Origin: Branchiostoma floridae
Taxonomy: Eukaryota; Chordata; Leptocardii; Amphioxiformes; Branchiostomatidae
NCBI RefSeq assembly: GCF_000003815.2
Contig: NC_049996.1
Span: 1,627,729-1,691,728 of the forward strand
Reading direction: 5' to 3'
Length of the DNA stretch: 64,000 bases
In this document: piece by piece, positions 12,501 to 21,513 of the stretch
Position numbering within the stretch: the first letter of the stretch is position 1
Layout: each line of letters starts with the position of its first letter
Notes under the pieces: generated by a model
Told to the model about the DNA's origin: nothing
Databases searched by the model: none
Seen by the model: only the letters and a program-made list of their open reading frames with translations
Made by a program: the position numbers and the translations under genes

Positions 12501-15153
12501 GCAAATCGTTTTCTTTTACTAAATCATCCTTTTGTTGTAGGTACTGTGCAGAACGCAGATTGGAATGAAATATATATTGTTACTGGCCCCTTGAAATCTG
12601 TGATGTGATCTTTCCATAACAGGGGGCATTCTGGGGGATGATAATCGGGCTTGTGGTCGGGACGGTTCGGCTGATCCTTGACTTCTCGTACGGGTTCCCC
12701 CGGTGTGGCGAGCCCGACAACAGGCCTGACATCATCACCAAGTTCCACTTTCTGCACTTCGCCATCCTGCTCTTCGCACTCTGCGTGGTCGCGATTGTCG
12801 TCATTAGTCTGCTGACTGAGCCTCAAGACAATGAAAAGGTACGAAAGAATCACAGATTTTGATTTGATCATATATGGATAGCATCAGCACTATCCTCCTA
12901 CGCACGGTCCCCGACCGGCTAATCGCCTATGTGGGGACCCTGCTTATAAATATGATATGGGAACCAGACAGTCAGTGCCCAATCCGGCCTTTGCGAGACC
13001 CCTTTTGAAAACTGAAAGGCTATTCCCTGATTGGCTGACAACTGGTTTGTGGCGACGCTCACAGTAACCGGGAGTGGCCCTTGAGATAGCAGGGTCCCCA
13101 CATGGGCGATTAGCCGGTTGGGGACCGTGCGTATGCGGATGATCGGCGGACGTATCAATTTTCCGAAATCACGTTTCAAAAAGGAAGTTTTGATCATATA
13201 CTCACATAAATCATACAAGGCAGCCATGAGATAGTAAGCACATACATGTATATGCCATAGATGGTGCAGCTTTTTGAATTATGCCATTTGTCAGTTTATA
13301 TAGTCAATATTAGACATTTATCTATCTATCTTTGATATATCATCAACCTACTACATTCCCGTGGACCTGGGAAGCGACACTGGGAGGCTATCCACTGGTT
13401 AGCTAAAGGTTTATTCAAGTTACGGTACGTTATCACCTACATGAAATGTCATGGAGGTTATATTTTCAGTAGCGTTTGTCTGTCTGTCTGTGAACAAGAT
13501 AACTCATGAACGGCCGGCCGGATGGATTGGTTTCATACTTAGTGTGTTGGTGGGGTGTGCTAAAAGCTGAAAGTGATTAGATTTTGGGCACCTAGCGGCT
13601 TTCCTTGGTACTGCAGCGCAACTTCCGGTTTTGCTATCTCGTGCTCTGAGCAAAATATGGTCACAAATTTTAATTATTTGATCGATAGCTCTTGTGCTCA
13701 GAAATAAGTGACACAACCCCGTTAAATTTGATCCCCCTAGTGACTACTTTCTTATATTTCTCCGAATGGTTTAGTTGGTCCGTTTGACGTGGTGGACGCG
13801 ACACAGTAAAGACATGCCGGTGGATCTGTCCGATTCTGAAGAGGAGGAAGAAGAAGAGGAAGAAGAAGAAACGGAGAAGGAAGAAAACGGGGAACTACAA
13901 ACTGAAGCGACAAAACAGAGCGCGGAAGGTAAGATAGGTGACAGTATTTTGTTGGGGGAAAAATAGCAGATGACAAACGAGGTAATGGTGATACATCTAT
14001 TAACATAATACCGCTACGGTCACTGCGAGTTTGCAAGTGATACTAATTTGACAAATGATTAACGCATCATTTTCTCCAGTTACATGTTGCTGGTACAGCT
14101 TACCTTTGCCACTTGTTTTCTGCATCTTCTTTTGTCTCTCTGGATGTTACCCTTTGTTTAAAAGCCCTTGTCCTACTGAGCCCTTAAACCAAGGCAATAC
14201 AAGGTATATGGTTGTTGCTATAACTGCATATGCAGAACGAAAAATTTGCAGAACATGAAACGGTCCCTTTTTGGGTGTGTGTAACGTAACATTTCAATGT
14301 GTAAATACAAAATAATATTGCAGAAATCCTAATGGTAGAAATGCCAAGTGACAGTATATCTCTATTATATTTCATCACTGGAATTCTTTGGCATTTCCAT
14401 AGGCGTAATTATAAAAATGAGGTTTTGAGAAAATACTATATGATTGAATTAACTCCTATGTTCTTTTGACTTTTTCCCTGGAGTTCAAGATGGTGGACAA
14501 AGAGGATCGCGAAGCATGATGGGAATGCTGCAAACCGGATGGAACTGGTTCTGTGGATTTTCAGACATTCCCACCAAAAAGCAGACCAAAGCAGAGAAGG
14601 CAGCCTCATTGAAGGTAATATCTAGAATCATTTCATAATTATTTGATACCTCCGAGCTTTTACCTCCGTTTTTAGGGGGGTATAGTTGTTTACGGCCTGT
14701 GTGTTTGGTTGTTGATTTGTCCTAGTGTATGTTCGAAGTATTTGAATATAAGAGTATTAGGATGTGAGGCGGAAAATGGTGTAATTAGAGACTTACAGGA
14801 TTGGGAGGGATGGATTGGCCAGGGTTCAAAGTTGGTCCCACAGGCTTCATTTCACAGAAAAGCAGGAAATACATACAGAATAACAGAGAAATTCATAATC
14901 ATGATTAAAACTATAAAAGTTACAAAAACTCGAAGTATGATAAGTTAAATTTCTTCCTGTATATTGTTAGAGACTCAAAATTGCACACTGGAAAGTGTCT
15001 ACGCATATCTTTTTTTTATTTCACGTTTTTAATCTGAATTTCTTACAGGTGATGACGTCACTGAAAGAGGATAGGCTCTGGGGACGGTTCGTTAACATCA
15101 CTGCAGTGGTGCTGATGGCTATTGGGATATTCTTTTGGGGATTTTTTGCTTAA
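3502..15153 (+). CDS. SLC5A9-like: Sodium/sugar cotransporter, SLC5 family (SGLT4-like), 16 exons, 685 aa
   Basis: Predicted sodium-coupled sugar transporter of the plasma membrane with the LeuT-type fold and about 14 TM helices. Coding exons: 3502-3654, 5642-5713, 6385-6489, 6732-6791, 7049-7153, 7285-7390, 7852-7932, 8503-8708, 9359-9494, 10108-10215, 10642-10792, 11966-12134, 12623-12838, 13775-13928, 14484-14614, 15049-15153; all introns GT-AG, phases agree, total 2058 nt. Family motifs seen: [99 protein letters not shown] and NEPGAFWG. The C-terminal LTWWTR and NWFCGFS motifs and the ending WGFFA favour SLC5A9 over SLC5A1/A2. Sugar-site residues: Asn84, Glu108, Lys322 and Gln458 align with SGLT1 Asn78, Glu102, Lys321, Gln457, but SGLT1 His83 is Ser89 and Trp291 is Phe292. 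Exon 14 encodes an 11-Glu run in the loop before the last helix. Confidence 0.9.
4618..4762 (+). repeat. Dispersed direct repeat, copy 1 (SLC5 intron 1)
   Basis: About 145 bp matching 14003-14148 on the same strand; shared words include AACGCATCATTTTCTCCAG and CAGCTTACCTTTGCCACTT. Identity looks about 80 to 85% by eye. It is a member of an unidentified dispersed repeat, since both copies lie in different introns of one gene and no coding sequence is apparent. Confidence 0.7.
6136..6341. mobile_element. MITE family A, copy 1 (SLC5 intron 2)
   Basis: Roughly 206 bp with imperfect terminal inverted repeats of about 45 bp. The left end reads GTTCACCTTTATCCGCGGGG and the right end is its near reverse complement (CCGCGGATATAGCTGAAC). 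A subterminal pair of inverted words (TCGACCGACGTTGGTTTCAA and its counterpart near 6240-6270) is also shared by the other copies. It has no coding capacity, so it is a non-autonomous DNA element. No clear target duplication was identified. Confidence 0.75.
8135..8460 (+). repeat. Dispersed repeat family (GTCTGT-expanded) with GT microsatellite, SLC5 intron 7
   Basis: A GT-rich microsatellite (about 8155-8290) leads into ATGACTCAAGAACGTCTGG, then a block with TGGTATATGGGTAGGTCTTCA and GGTACTGCATTGGAACC. The same order of words, with varying simple repeat, occurs at 13450-13660 and 18585-18850, and a partial match lies at 9545-9700. The common order (ATATTTTCAGT, GTTTGTCTGTCTGT, GAACAAGATAACTC, GATTGGTT, then CTAGCGGC and TACTGCAGCG) marks one non-coding dispersed family whose internal tract expands into microsatellites. 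Confidence 0.6.
9545..9700 (+). repeat. Dispersed repeat family, partial copy (SLC5 intron 9)
   Basis: Shares GTGAACAACATAACTCGAGA, the following GATGGTTCC block and the ATGCTGCAGCA word with the copies at 13450 and 18585. It directly precedes the 43-bp minisatellite. Confidence 0.45.
9700..10078 (+). repeat. 43-bp minisatellite, about 8-9 copies (SLC5 intron 9)
   Basis: Tandem array with unit containing GGTGCTGAAATACTGGTTAA and ACGTAAACTCGTACCCTTTC. Most units are 43 bp with one to three substitutions; the penultimate unit is shortened. It lies about 30 bp upstream of the exon 10 acceptor and contains no exon. Confidence 0.9.
10793..11090. promoter_or_regulatory. Cluster of TACGTG (hypoxia-response-like) motifs in SLC5 intron 11
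   Basis: At least seven TACGTG words lie within about 290 bp just after exon 11 (near 10794, 10832, 10843, 10853, 10970, 11017 and 11073), most followed by C, plus GACGTGACC and GCACGTACG close by. The core RCGTG is the binding site of HIF and related bHLH-PAS proteins. The first copy overlaps the exon 11 donor. Function is inferred only from motif density. Confidence 0.35.
12159..12305. mobile_element. MITE family B, copy 1 (TIR CTCCAAGCAGAGGTT), SLC5 intron 12
   Basis: 147 bp bounded by CTCCAAGCAGAGGTT and its complement AACCTCTGCTTGGAG, with further inner complementarity (GACTGTTTTTTGAC against GTCAAAACAGGC). Two other copies with the same termini occur at 39525-39712 and 44634-44707. No coding capacity. 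Confidence 0.75.
12901..13131. mobile_element. 231-bp MITE with 44-bp TIRs and TA target duplication (SLC5 intron 13)
   Basis: Left arm 12901-12944 begins CGCACGGTCCCCGACCGGCT; right arm 13088-13131 is its reverse complement with two mismatches. TA dinucleotides flank both ends (12899-12900 and 13132-13133), the target choice of Tc1/mariner-type transposases. The 143-bp core is non-coding. The near-perfect arms argue for a fairly young insertion. Confidence 0.9.
13450..13660 (+). repeat. Dispersed repeat family, copy in SLC5 intron 13
   Basis: Contains GGTTATATTTTCAGTAGCG, GTTTGTCTGTCTGTCTGTG, AACAAGATAACTCATGAACG, GATGGATTGGTTTCATAC, CACCTAGCGGCTTTCC and TACTGCAGCGCAACTTCC in the family order. 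This is the least expanded copy and the best template for the consensus. Confidence 0.65.
14003..14148 (+). repeat. Dispersed direct repeat, copy 2 (SLC5 intron 14)
   Basis: Second copy of the unit at 4618-4762, same orientation. Both copies end near a TTTTGTCTCTCTGG word. Family unknown. Confidence 0.7.
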
Positions 15154-15545
15154 ACAGAAGACAACGTCATCGTTTAAGAATGAACATTGGGTTGAGTTTT
15201 TCGTGGTTACATCGATGAAGATTAGACATCCAGGTAATAAGATATGCCAAAAAGCAGTTACTCAAACAACTGGATATGATTTTGGAAACGGCCAGACGTT
15301 TCAGATAGCATCCGCTATCTTTTGTCAGTGACACTGAAGTGATCTGGAAGAAACTGGTCTTTTATATTCTAACTATGAATGAAGACAACTTTAGATGTCC
15401 AATAGGAATACATTTTGGCTACATTTTGCATTATTGTGGCCACCATTCTCTTATTTGTAGTAGAATGTAGATTATACAACAAAGAGAGAGCTGAATTTTT
15501 TTTCCATATCTTATTCGTAACACCATACCCAAGGGCTAATTGCAT

Positions 15546-15771
15546 GTAACACCAGTTCACCTTTATTCGCGGGGTAACCTAAATCTGTTGTACCTAAACA
15601 AAACAGGATATTAATGGGGTATCACGTAAATGGACGGTGGTTTCAAATTGCTTTTTTGTTCAACATATTGTAGTTTGAGACCACCGTCAGTCGACTTGAT
15701 ATACCGAAATACGCTGGTGTTGCATACAACGGATAAAGGTTACCCTGCGAATAAAGGTGAACTAGCGTTAC
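15546..15771. mobile_element. MITE family A, copy 2 (downstream of SLC5 gene)
   Basis: About 226 bp, same terminal inverted repeats as the 6136-6341 copy (left GTTCACCTTTATTCGCGGGG, right GCGAATAAAGGTGAAC, nearly perfect complements) and the same subterminal inverted words around 15640-15700. It lies in the 3' flank or 3' UTR of the SLC5 gene. Confidence 0.8.
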
Positions 15772-16688
15772 CTATACGTTAATAAGTGTTTGGAATGACT
15801 TCTTCTTTGAATTCAGAGGTTAATGAACCGTCCCGTGTTTTGAATGGTCCCCAAAATAGTAAAGGCTTGGTGAAATTGTACCAACTGTTTGAAATAATAG
15901 AATGATTCAATCCATGTTTTCATATTATTTCATACACCGAAAAAGATAAATTCAAGTACACCCTAGGAGGAGATAATCCTTACAGTGTATAAATTGGTAT
16001 ATATATATATCGAAGAATGTCTAGATCTTAGAACCAATTGTGAAAATGATACTCTAGATTCGCCATGTTGATCCATTGATACTTATTCATGGAGATTCTT
16101 GTAGGTCATTGATATACGCCTGTTTGTTCATATATATAGTTGTAATAGACAATACAAAAGTCGTTGTACTTTTGCTGTGTCAATAAAAATCTTTCTTTCA
16201 TATTTCTAATGGGTTAAGACAAACCTTTGACAATGAATCATATATTATGTTCCTACATTTTCAACATCATCACATAGAAGCGAGAAGAAGTACTATTCAA
16301 ATTCACGTTACAGAATATAGTTCTTGGCAAGCTTGACAATGTACTTTTGCGTTTGGGGCCGCATCTGTAAGCAGCGACACCTATAGCTGCAGTACCCCAC
16401 AAATTATGCTTTCGTTCTGACCTACGCTCGATTCCTTGGGTATACAGTTATGTGAAGTAAAAATCTTATAACCTTACTTGTCAAAACTTCAGTAGCAGTC
16501 TTGAATGTTTATAAACACCTATGCAATACATGGGTTCATCACTAGATCAAAGATGACAATTTAGACAATACAGAAATATACATGTACCCTGAAGTACTAC
16601 TAACTCAATACTTGTAAGGGCTTTAATATATAATTTACCGACTGACTGCTCAAGGGAATGTACACCCCATCTGAGAACTAGTTAATAT

Positions 16689-16689
<1 letters not shown>

Positions 16690-16721
<32 letters not shown>

Positions 16722-16730
16722 TGTGTACAC

Positions 16731-16782
<52 letters not shown>
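16690..16782 (+). repeat. GT microsatellite
   Basis: Near-pure (GT)n of about 90 bp with a short TACACGTG interruption near 16727. Confidence 0.95.
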
Positions 16783-16785
<3 letters not shown>

Positions 16786-17034
16786 CATTCATATAATTGC
16801 TAATTTGTTACATGCGGCTAATGATCTGATCATGATTTTCAAATCGTGCAAAATTCATCCGTCACTAAACATCGTAGTACGTATTTTCATACGATTGTTT
16901 CTATTACTGAGGAGACAAACGCCTCAGACTCTATATTTATGCATTAATCTGACTAAATCACGCCATCAGTCATGCAAATCGAATCTACTTCCGGGCTTAA
17001 TGAAATTTAGTTACCTCATTTTTATATTTCAAGC

Positions 17035-18444
17035 TTACTGGCTGGGACTTTTAGGTCCTAGGTTTGGAATATGATATTGAGGAACATCGAAAACATAGGA
17101 TTTTGCATATGGATCGTATTCATCAGCTTCATCGATGGAATCTGCATGCATGCCATCTGCCTGGATGTTCTGACTGCTGATGGTGACTCGGTGACTGTTT
17201 ACAACATAGGAAGTCGCCATGTTGGTCACGTGACCATGAGAGGCATTTCTACCCGCCTGTATCTTAGCAACGCCACAGTAAACAGCTAAAACCAGACCTG
17301 ACAGGACTACAATCCCCCCTACAATCAAAGTAGTTAGTACCCAGCCTGACACCTCGATACTGGTTGGTGGAGAGGACTTGTCCTGAATTTGTGAAGCTTC
17401 TGTCATAGACAAAGAATGTAGGCTGTACCATTCTGTTTGTGGGTACATTTCTGTAAAGATGGCGATGGTCACATTAAGGGCTACCTGATCTAGTTCATTG
17501 CCTGTCTGTTCTGGTTCGTCACTCATCGCGTTTGACAGCTCTGAGCTACTACTTCCTGTTGGCCTAAAGGATGATGCAATGGCATTGGACGGAGTGGGGT
17601 TGTGACTTGTTACGGGGCATGTATGGCCGATGGTACAGTGACTGATCATGCGGTTTTGCGGACATTTTGTGAGGTTGGATTTGCGGAGCTCAACCCCCTC
17701 TAGACCCGCAGGAGTTTTACACCGGAACTCAGTCATATTTCTCTGCATCTGTCTTGTGAGGGGATTCTTTGGTAAGACTGCACAACGACTACTTGGCGTT
17801 TCTTTCCGGCACTCTTCCACTCTTATGGCCAAGTCAATGATCCAAGATATGCTACAGTCACAGTTGAAAAGGTTACCTTCTATAAAAAGAGCATATGGCT
17901 CAACGTTTCCCTTTAAATCTGGTTGGTGAAAGTCCACCCCAAGATCACACTTTGACAATGTAGTTAGCCTGTTGTAGGAAACGTCCAACATTCTTAGGTA
18001 AGGTATGACAAGCCGAACAGGGGGAAGCTTGACACAGGAAATCCGATTATGTGACAAATCTAGCACCCGTAAGCTTTGCATGTTGTTCAGACAGTTCCAC
18101 GGAAAGTAGCTGATTCTATTGTTTCTTAGGTTAAGTGTTGTTAGCCTTGTGAACGGAAAATGCAAACCCGAACAAGAAAACACAGATAGAGCGTTGTTGG
18201 GAAACTGAAGTTCAACTGTGGCTCGTGGCAGTTTGTCGAGTTCAGGAAGGCTTGTGAAGCCTTTGTTGTCACAAAGAATCCGTGGTTGAGGAGGTGTACA
18301 GTAATAGTAATCTTGAACTCTACATCTGCGAGATTGCAATTTTCTTATTGTGGCGTCTGATGCTTTTTTATCGCGATTGTTTGCTATGATCAGGGTGGCA
18401 AAGGTCAAAACCATGGAACTGCGCAGGCGCGTCATGGTAACCAT
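17035..18444 (-). CDS. Leucine-rich-repeat single-pass membrane protein, intronless, 469 aa
   Basis: Predicted type I cell-surface protein. From the N-terminus: hydrophobic signal segment (about residues 8-20), an LRRNT-like cysteine region (about 40-70), about four LRRs (about 75-180; motifs LTTLNLRNNRISYFP, LRVLDLSHNRIS, LRMLDVSYNRLTTL), an LRRCT cap with NLFNCDCSISWIIDLA (about 195-255), a long Ser/Thr-rich juxtamembrane stretch, a TM helix near residues 365-393 (VLTTLIVGGIVVLSGLVLAV) and a cytoplasmic tail of about 75 residues with several tyrosines (TSYVV, YDPYAKSYVF). Single-exon LRR membrane genes are abundant in amphioxus and vertebrates; the ligand and function cannot be read from the sequence. 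A downstream Met at codon 4 or 11 could also serve as start. It faces the SLC5 gene tail to tail. Confidence 0.85.
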   Translation of the reverse strand: MVTMTRLRSSMVLTFATLIIANNRDKKASDATIRKLQSRRCRVQDYYYCTPPQPRILCDNKGFTSLPELDKLPRATVELQFPNNALSVFSCSGLHFPFTRLTTLNLRNNRISYFPWNCLNNMQSLRVLDLSHNRISCVKLPPVRLVIPYLRMLDVSYNRLTTLSKCDLGVDFHQPDLKGNVEPYALFIEGNLFNCDCSISWIIDLAIRVEECRKETPSSRCAVLPKNPLTRQMQRNMTEFRCKTPAGLEGVELRKSNLTKCPQNRMISHCTIGHTCPVTSHNPTPSNAIASSFRPTGSSSSELSNAMSDEPEQTGNELDQVALNVTIAIFTEMYPQTEWYSLHSLSMTEASQIQDKSSPPTSIEVSGWVLTTLIVGGIVVLSGLVLAVYCGVAKIQAGRNASHGHVTNMATSYVVNSHRVTISSQNIQADGMHADSIDEADEYDPYAKSYVFDVPQYHIPNLGPKSPSQ

Positions 18445-18519
18445 GGTGACAGAATGACAATAAGGAGAGCAATTTCGTCAATAAATCAAACAAAAATTTG
18501 GTATGATAAAGAGATGCAG

Positions 18520-18575
18520 TTTGTGTGTGTGTGTGTGTGTGTGTGTTTGTTTGTTTGTTTGTGTGTTTGTGCGTA
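18520..18575 (+). repeat. GT/GTTT microsatellite upstream of LRR gene
   Basis: (GT)n followed by (GTTT)n, about 75 bp upstream of the LRR start codon; it merges into the dispersed repeat copy at 18585. Confidence 0.9.
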
Positions 18576-18584
18576 CTCTAGTTC

Positions 18585-18850
18585 CCCCCGCCAATAAGGT
18601 AATATGTTTTCAGTGTCGTTTGTCTCTCTCTCTCTCTTGTTCTTGATCTATGGATGTGTGTCAATGGTCTTATGTGTACATAAACGGCACAACTCCAAAA
18701 TATTTTGATAAATCCTAATGATATTTGCTAGGTGCTTTGGTGTGTAGTAAACAAAGATCGACTTCGAGTATGGACCTTCTAGCGGTATTCTAATGTACTG
18801 CGGCGAACCTTACGGTTTCGGTATCCTTTCTGTGATAACTTGAATGTCAT
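18585..18850 (+). repeat. Dispersed repeat family, copy upstream of LRR gene
   Basis: Starts CCCCCCGCCAATAAGGTAAT, then TTTTCAGTGTCGTTTGTCTC with an expanded TC tract, and ends with TCTAGCGGTATTC and GTACTGCGGCGAACC. It lies within the first 400 bp upstream of the LRR gene. Confidence 0.6.
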
Positions 18851-18990
18851 GTAACTAAAACAGCTGTGTTTCCGAGCAAACATATTTCAGAATGTTGCAA
18901 TGAAACTACTAATTTGAACAATGTATGTCTCACATATATGAGTATTTGTTTAACACGTGCACGTCGCTGTTAAGGGGTGCGGGAGACGTT

Positions 18991-19058
18991 GACACTTGAG
19001 AACACCTGTGAACAGCTGAGGGCACCTGTAAACAGCTGAGAGCACCTGTGAACACCTG
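18991..19058. repeat. Imperfect short tandem repeat with an E-box cluster
   Basis: Alternating CACCTG and CAGCTG words: CACCTG four times and CAGCTG twice within about 65 bp, preceded by a CACTTG, in a degenerate unit of about 27 bp. It is 550 bp upstream of the LRR start. It may be simple slippage; dense E-boxes could bind bHLH factors. Confidence 0.55.
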
Positions 19059-20494
19059 CCTCTTACTCTCTGGACCAGATGTCTCAGAATTTCTTCCCCC
19101 AAACTCTTGCGCTGACCTATAGGAATTGAAAAGAAAGTTAGAAAGGCAACATTTTCGAGAAAACGCAAGAGATTTCCTCCAAGGAATTTGATTTTTGTCA
19201 AGCTACTCACACACAATACTGTGCTATTAGGCTCGCCCCTAAGGCGATGCCAAAAGCACAGGGGCATTAACATAATTCGTACAACTAGGTCTGTCGGAAA
19301 ATAACTCTCCCTTCAGATAGTATTCCCCTTTGTGTTGGAGCCCACAGGTTATATCATTTGTCGTGTCTACTTTTACAGATACCTTGTCAAGATAATTTGA
19401 ATTCGATACACATACATGTACACACAAACCGACGTTGGATTACAACCAAGATCCAAGTGTAATGACTATGCACATTTTCCAATGTTGACTCCAGTTTTGT
19501 AGTTTTTGGTGCACAGATAGTAATAATGTTTAGTTAAAGTCCTTCCCTCATCAAATGGAACACTGGGCGGCGCCCATCTCGGGGCCATACAACCTTGAGA
19601 AATTACCACAGCAGAGGGCGAGTTGACTTGTTGTGGTTTTGTATGTTTAACAATACTCTTTTCTGAATGTTGAATGGTAAACAATGGTGTGTATTTTTTT
19701 AGGCGCACTGCAACTATGGATGCAACATCAAACCTGTACATACTAGCATATATTAGACTATGTAGTTGCATGTAATAAGATAACACATCCTTACAACACT
19801 AAACTTTTTATACTTAGTAGTAGTAGTACTAAGATTATTTATAAGTACTTAGAACGTTATCATTCTGTCCTCTACTAAGCTTGCGAGAGCAGAAAAGTAT
19901 ACATTCAATAAAGGACTTCATTAATTGATCATATTTCTGCCTTGAGTTATCTAGTCTCTTGACGACTAAACTATCTATTTCTAGAAAAAAACCTCGAAGA
20001 TTTACGTACTTTACAAAATGTAGCAGCATGCAGAACCCAGGCCTGGAAAAAACAACTTGTTTCTGGTGTAGCAAACACTGCAATGACGCAGTTAAGGAGA
20101 GAAGAGGCAAATTGTCTGTGTCTCTTTCGTGAATAAACAAACGATTTTGCCTTTCTCCTTGACATATATGGAAACGGCTATGTGCTACCATGCCATTGGT
20201 CCGTTTTCGACCAATCAAGAAGCCTTGAAAGGTTGACGTAGATACCGCATCCCAGTATTGACTGATGAGTCTGCGGCGATATTGTCTGTTGTGAGCTATG
20301 AATATATGAATGGTTTGTGCTTCCAGATTGTATCTGAGAGAGAAAGACAGCGCGTTTTATGATATTGATGACAATATTGATGCCAATCTTTAGAGCACTT
20401 GATAACAGCAAGGACCAAGCAATAAATGACAGCATGGGGCCTAGAAAATATTCTTTTTTATTATCTATAGGATACGGTCTTAAAAATCAAGGTC

Positions 20495-20665
20495 GATGAA
20501 GAAGGAGGCAGCGCAATGAATCCTGGGATACAATATGGCGATGGAGTACAGGTAGTAGTGTCTCATCTGCCCTTGCTGCTCGTAATGCTGTGCAGTCAAT
20601 AAAAAAAATAAAACTAAATGGATGGAAAATGACATGCTTTGGTGTTGGATAATGATAACTGGAAA
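20495..20665 (+). pseudogene. Fragment of a sigma-GST 3' end (last codons plus 3' UTR)
   Basis: The stretch beginning GAAGAAGGAGGCAGCGCAAT matches, base for base over the last codons, the end of GST gene 1 (24524-24548), and continues as a diverged copy of its 3' UTR through GCAGTCAATAA to about 20665. The upstream part of exon 5 and all other exons are missing, so it encodes nothing. It lies 0.9 kb upstream of GST gene 1 and marks an additional partial duplication in this cluster. Confidence 0.75.
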
Positions 20666-21513
20666 TACACCGGGTAAGGGCTTTGTCCCCGATGCTTATC
20701 AACAACAAATGTTGGAAAGAATATGCTGGAAAACGATTCTTCAACATTTTCATCCCGCAGATGTCTAATCAAAAATTGTATGTCCCTTGACAGAGCTAGG
20801 GCTCGAGAAAAAAAATTGCTAGTGTCTGTTGGGTGAGTAGAAACACTAAAAAAATGTCTAAATTCTAATGTAGAGGTGGTCACTCGTGCATGTTTGACTG
20901 TGTATACAAAGTGCATAGGCCTGTTTAATCGGTACACACAACAGCCTGTTTATATTGACACGTGCGAAATCCTACTCACATCCATTACTTAGGCCACACT
21001 GACTTAATTGTATGGATAACATACATTAACAACGCGCGCATTGATTTTAGCCTGTTCTTGTTCTTAAAAGGCATTCCTAGTCAATAAGACTATTTTGCTT
21101 ACAGGAGGATCTACTCTCTAGGGTAAAGGAGGCACATGGTCAGGGCATGAGGCCACAGCGCCCTTGTTCCCCTTTTTTTAACAAGAATGACTGATCATGA
21201 ATAACGACGACTGTCTCTAACAGTCTTACTGGAGGTGAATATACATGTCAGACAAACCAAGTCTGGGAAAGAATGGACTGGATGTTTCATCCTGTGGCTA
21301 AGGAGTATTTTTGCTGGATTTAATTTTAAAAAAAAAATCGCCCTCGCGCATCAGTATTGGGGTCTCCAGAGGATGACATCCATAGAATTAGGTCAGCGTG
21401 GCCTTAGGTCAAAAGTCATACCGTTGGAACAAATGTTTTCAGGTTACGTTTCGTAACACAAGCGTACGTCAGTTTGCGACAAGAATTTGCAGTTTTTGAT
21501 TCAACAGACCAAA

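Larger units (their letters stand above)
15154..17034. other. SLC5 3' flank; intergenic between SLC5 and LRR genes
   Basis: No coding region seen. It includes the 3' UTR of the SLC5 gene of unknown length (a candidate AATAAA lies at 16182), MITE family A copy 2, and a GT microsatellite at 16690-16782. The two flanking genes converge here. Confidence 0.5.
18445..21513. other. Intergenic between LRR gene and GST cluster
   Basis: Apart from the microsatellite, dispersed repeat, E-box repeat and GST 3' fragment listed separately, no coding region is supported. The 5' UTR of GST gene 1 must be in its last part; a possible 5' exon acceptor (TTTTGCTTACAG at about 21104) is too weak to call. Confidence 0.45.

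Noticed and set aside
16691-17074. Open frame of Cys/Val (CVCVCV)
   Set aside because: It is a translated GT microsatellite; the same applies to 8135-8422.
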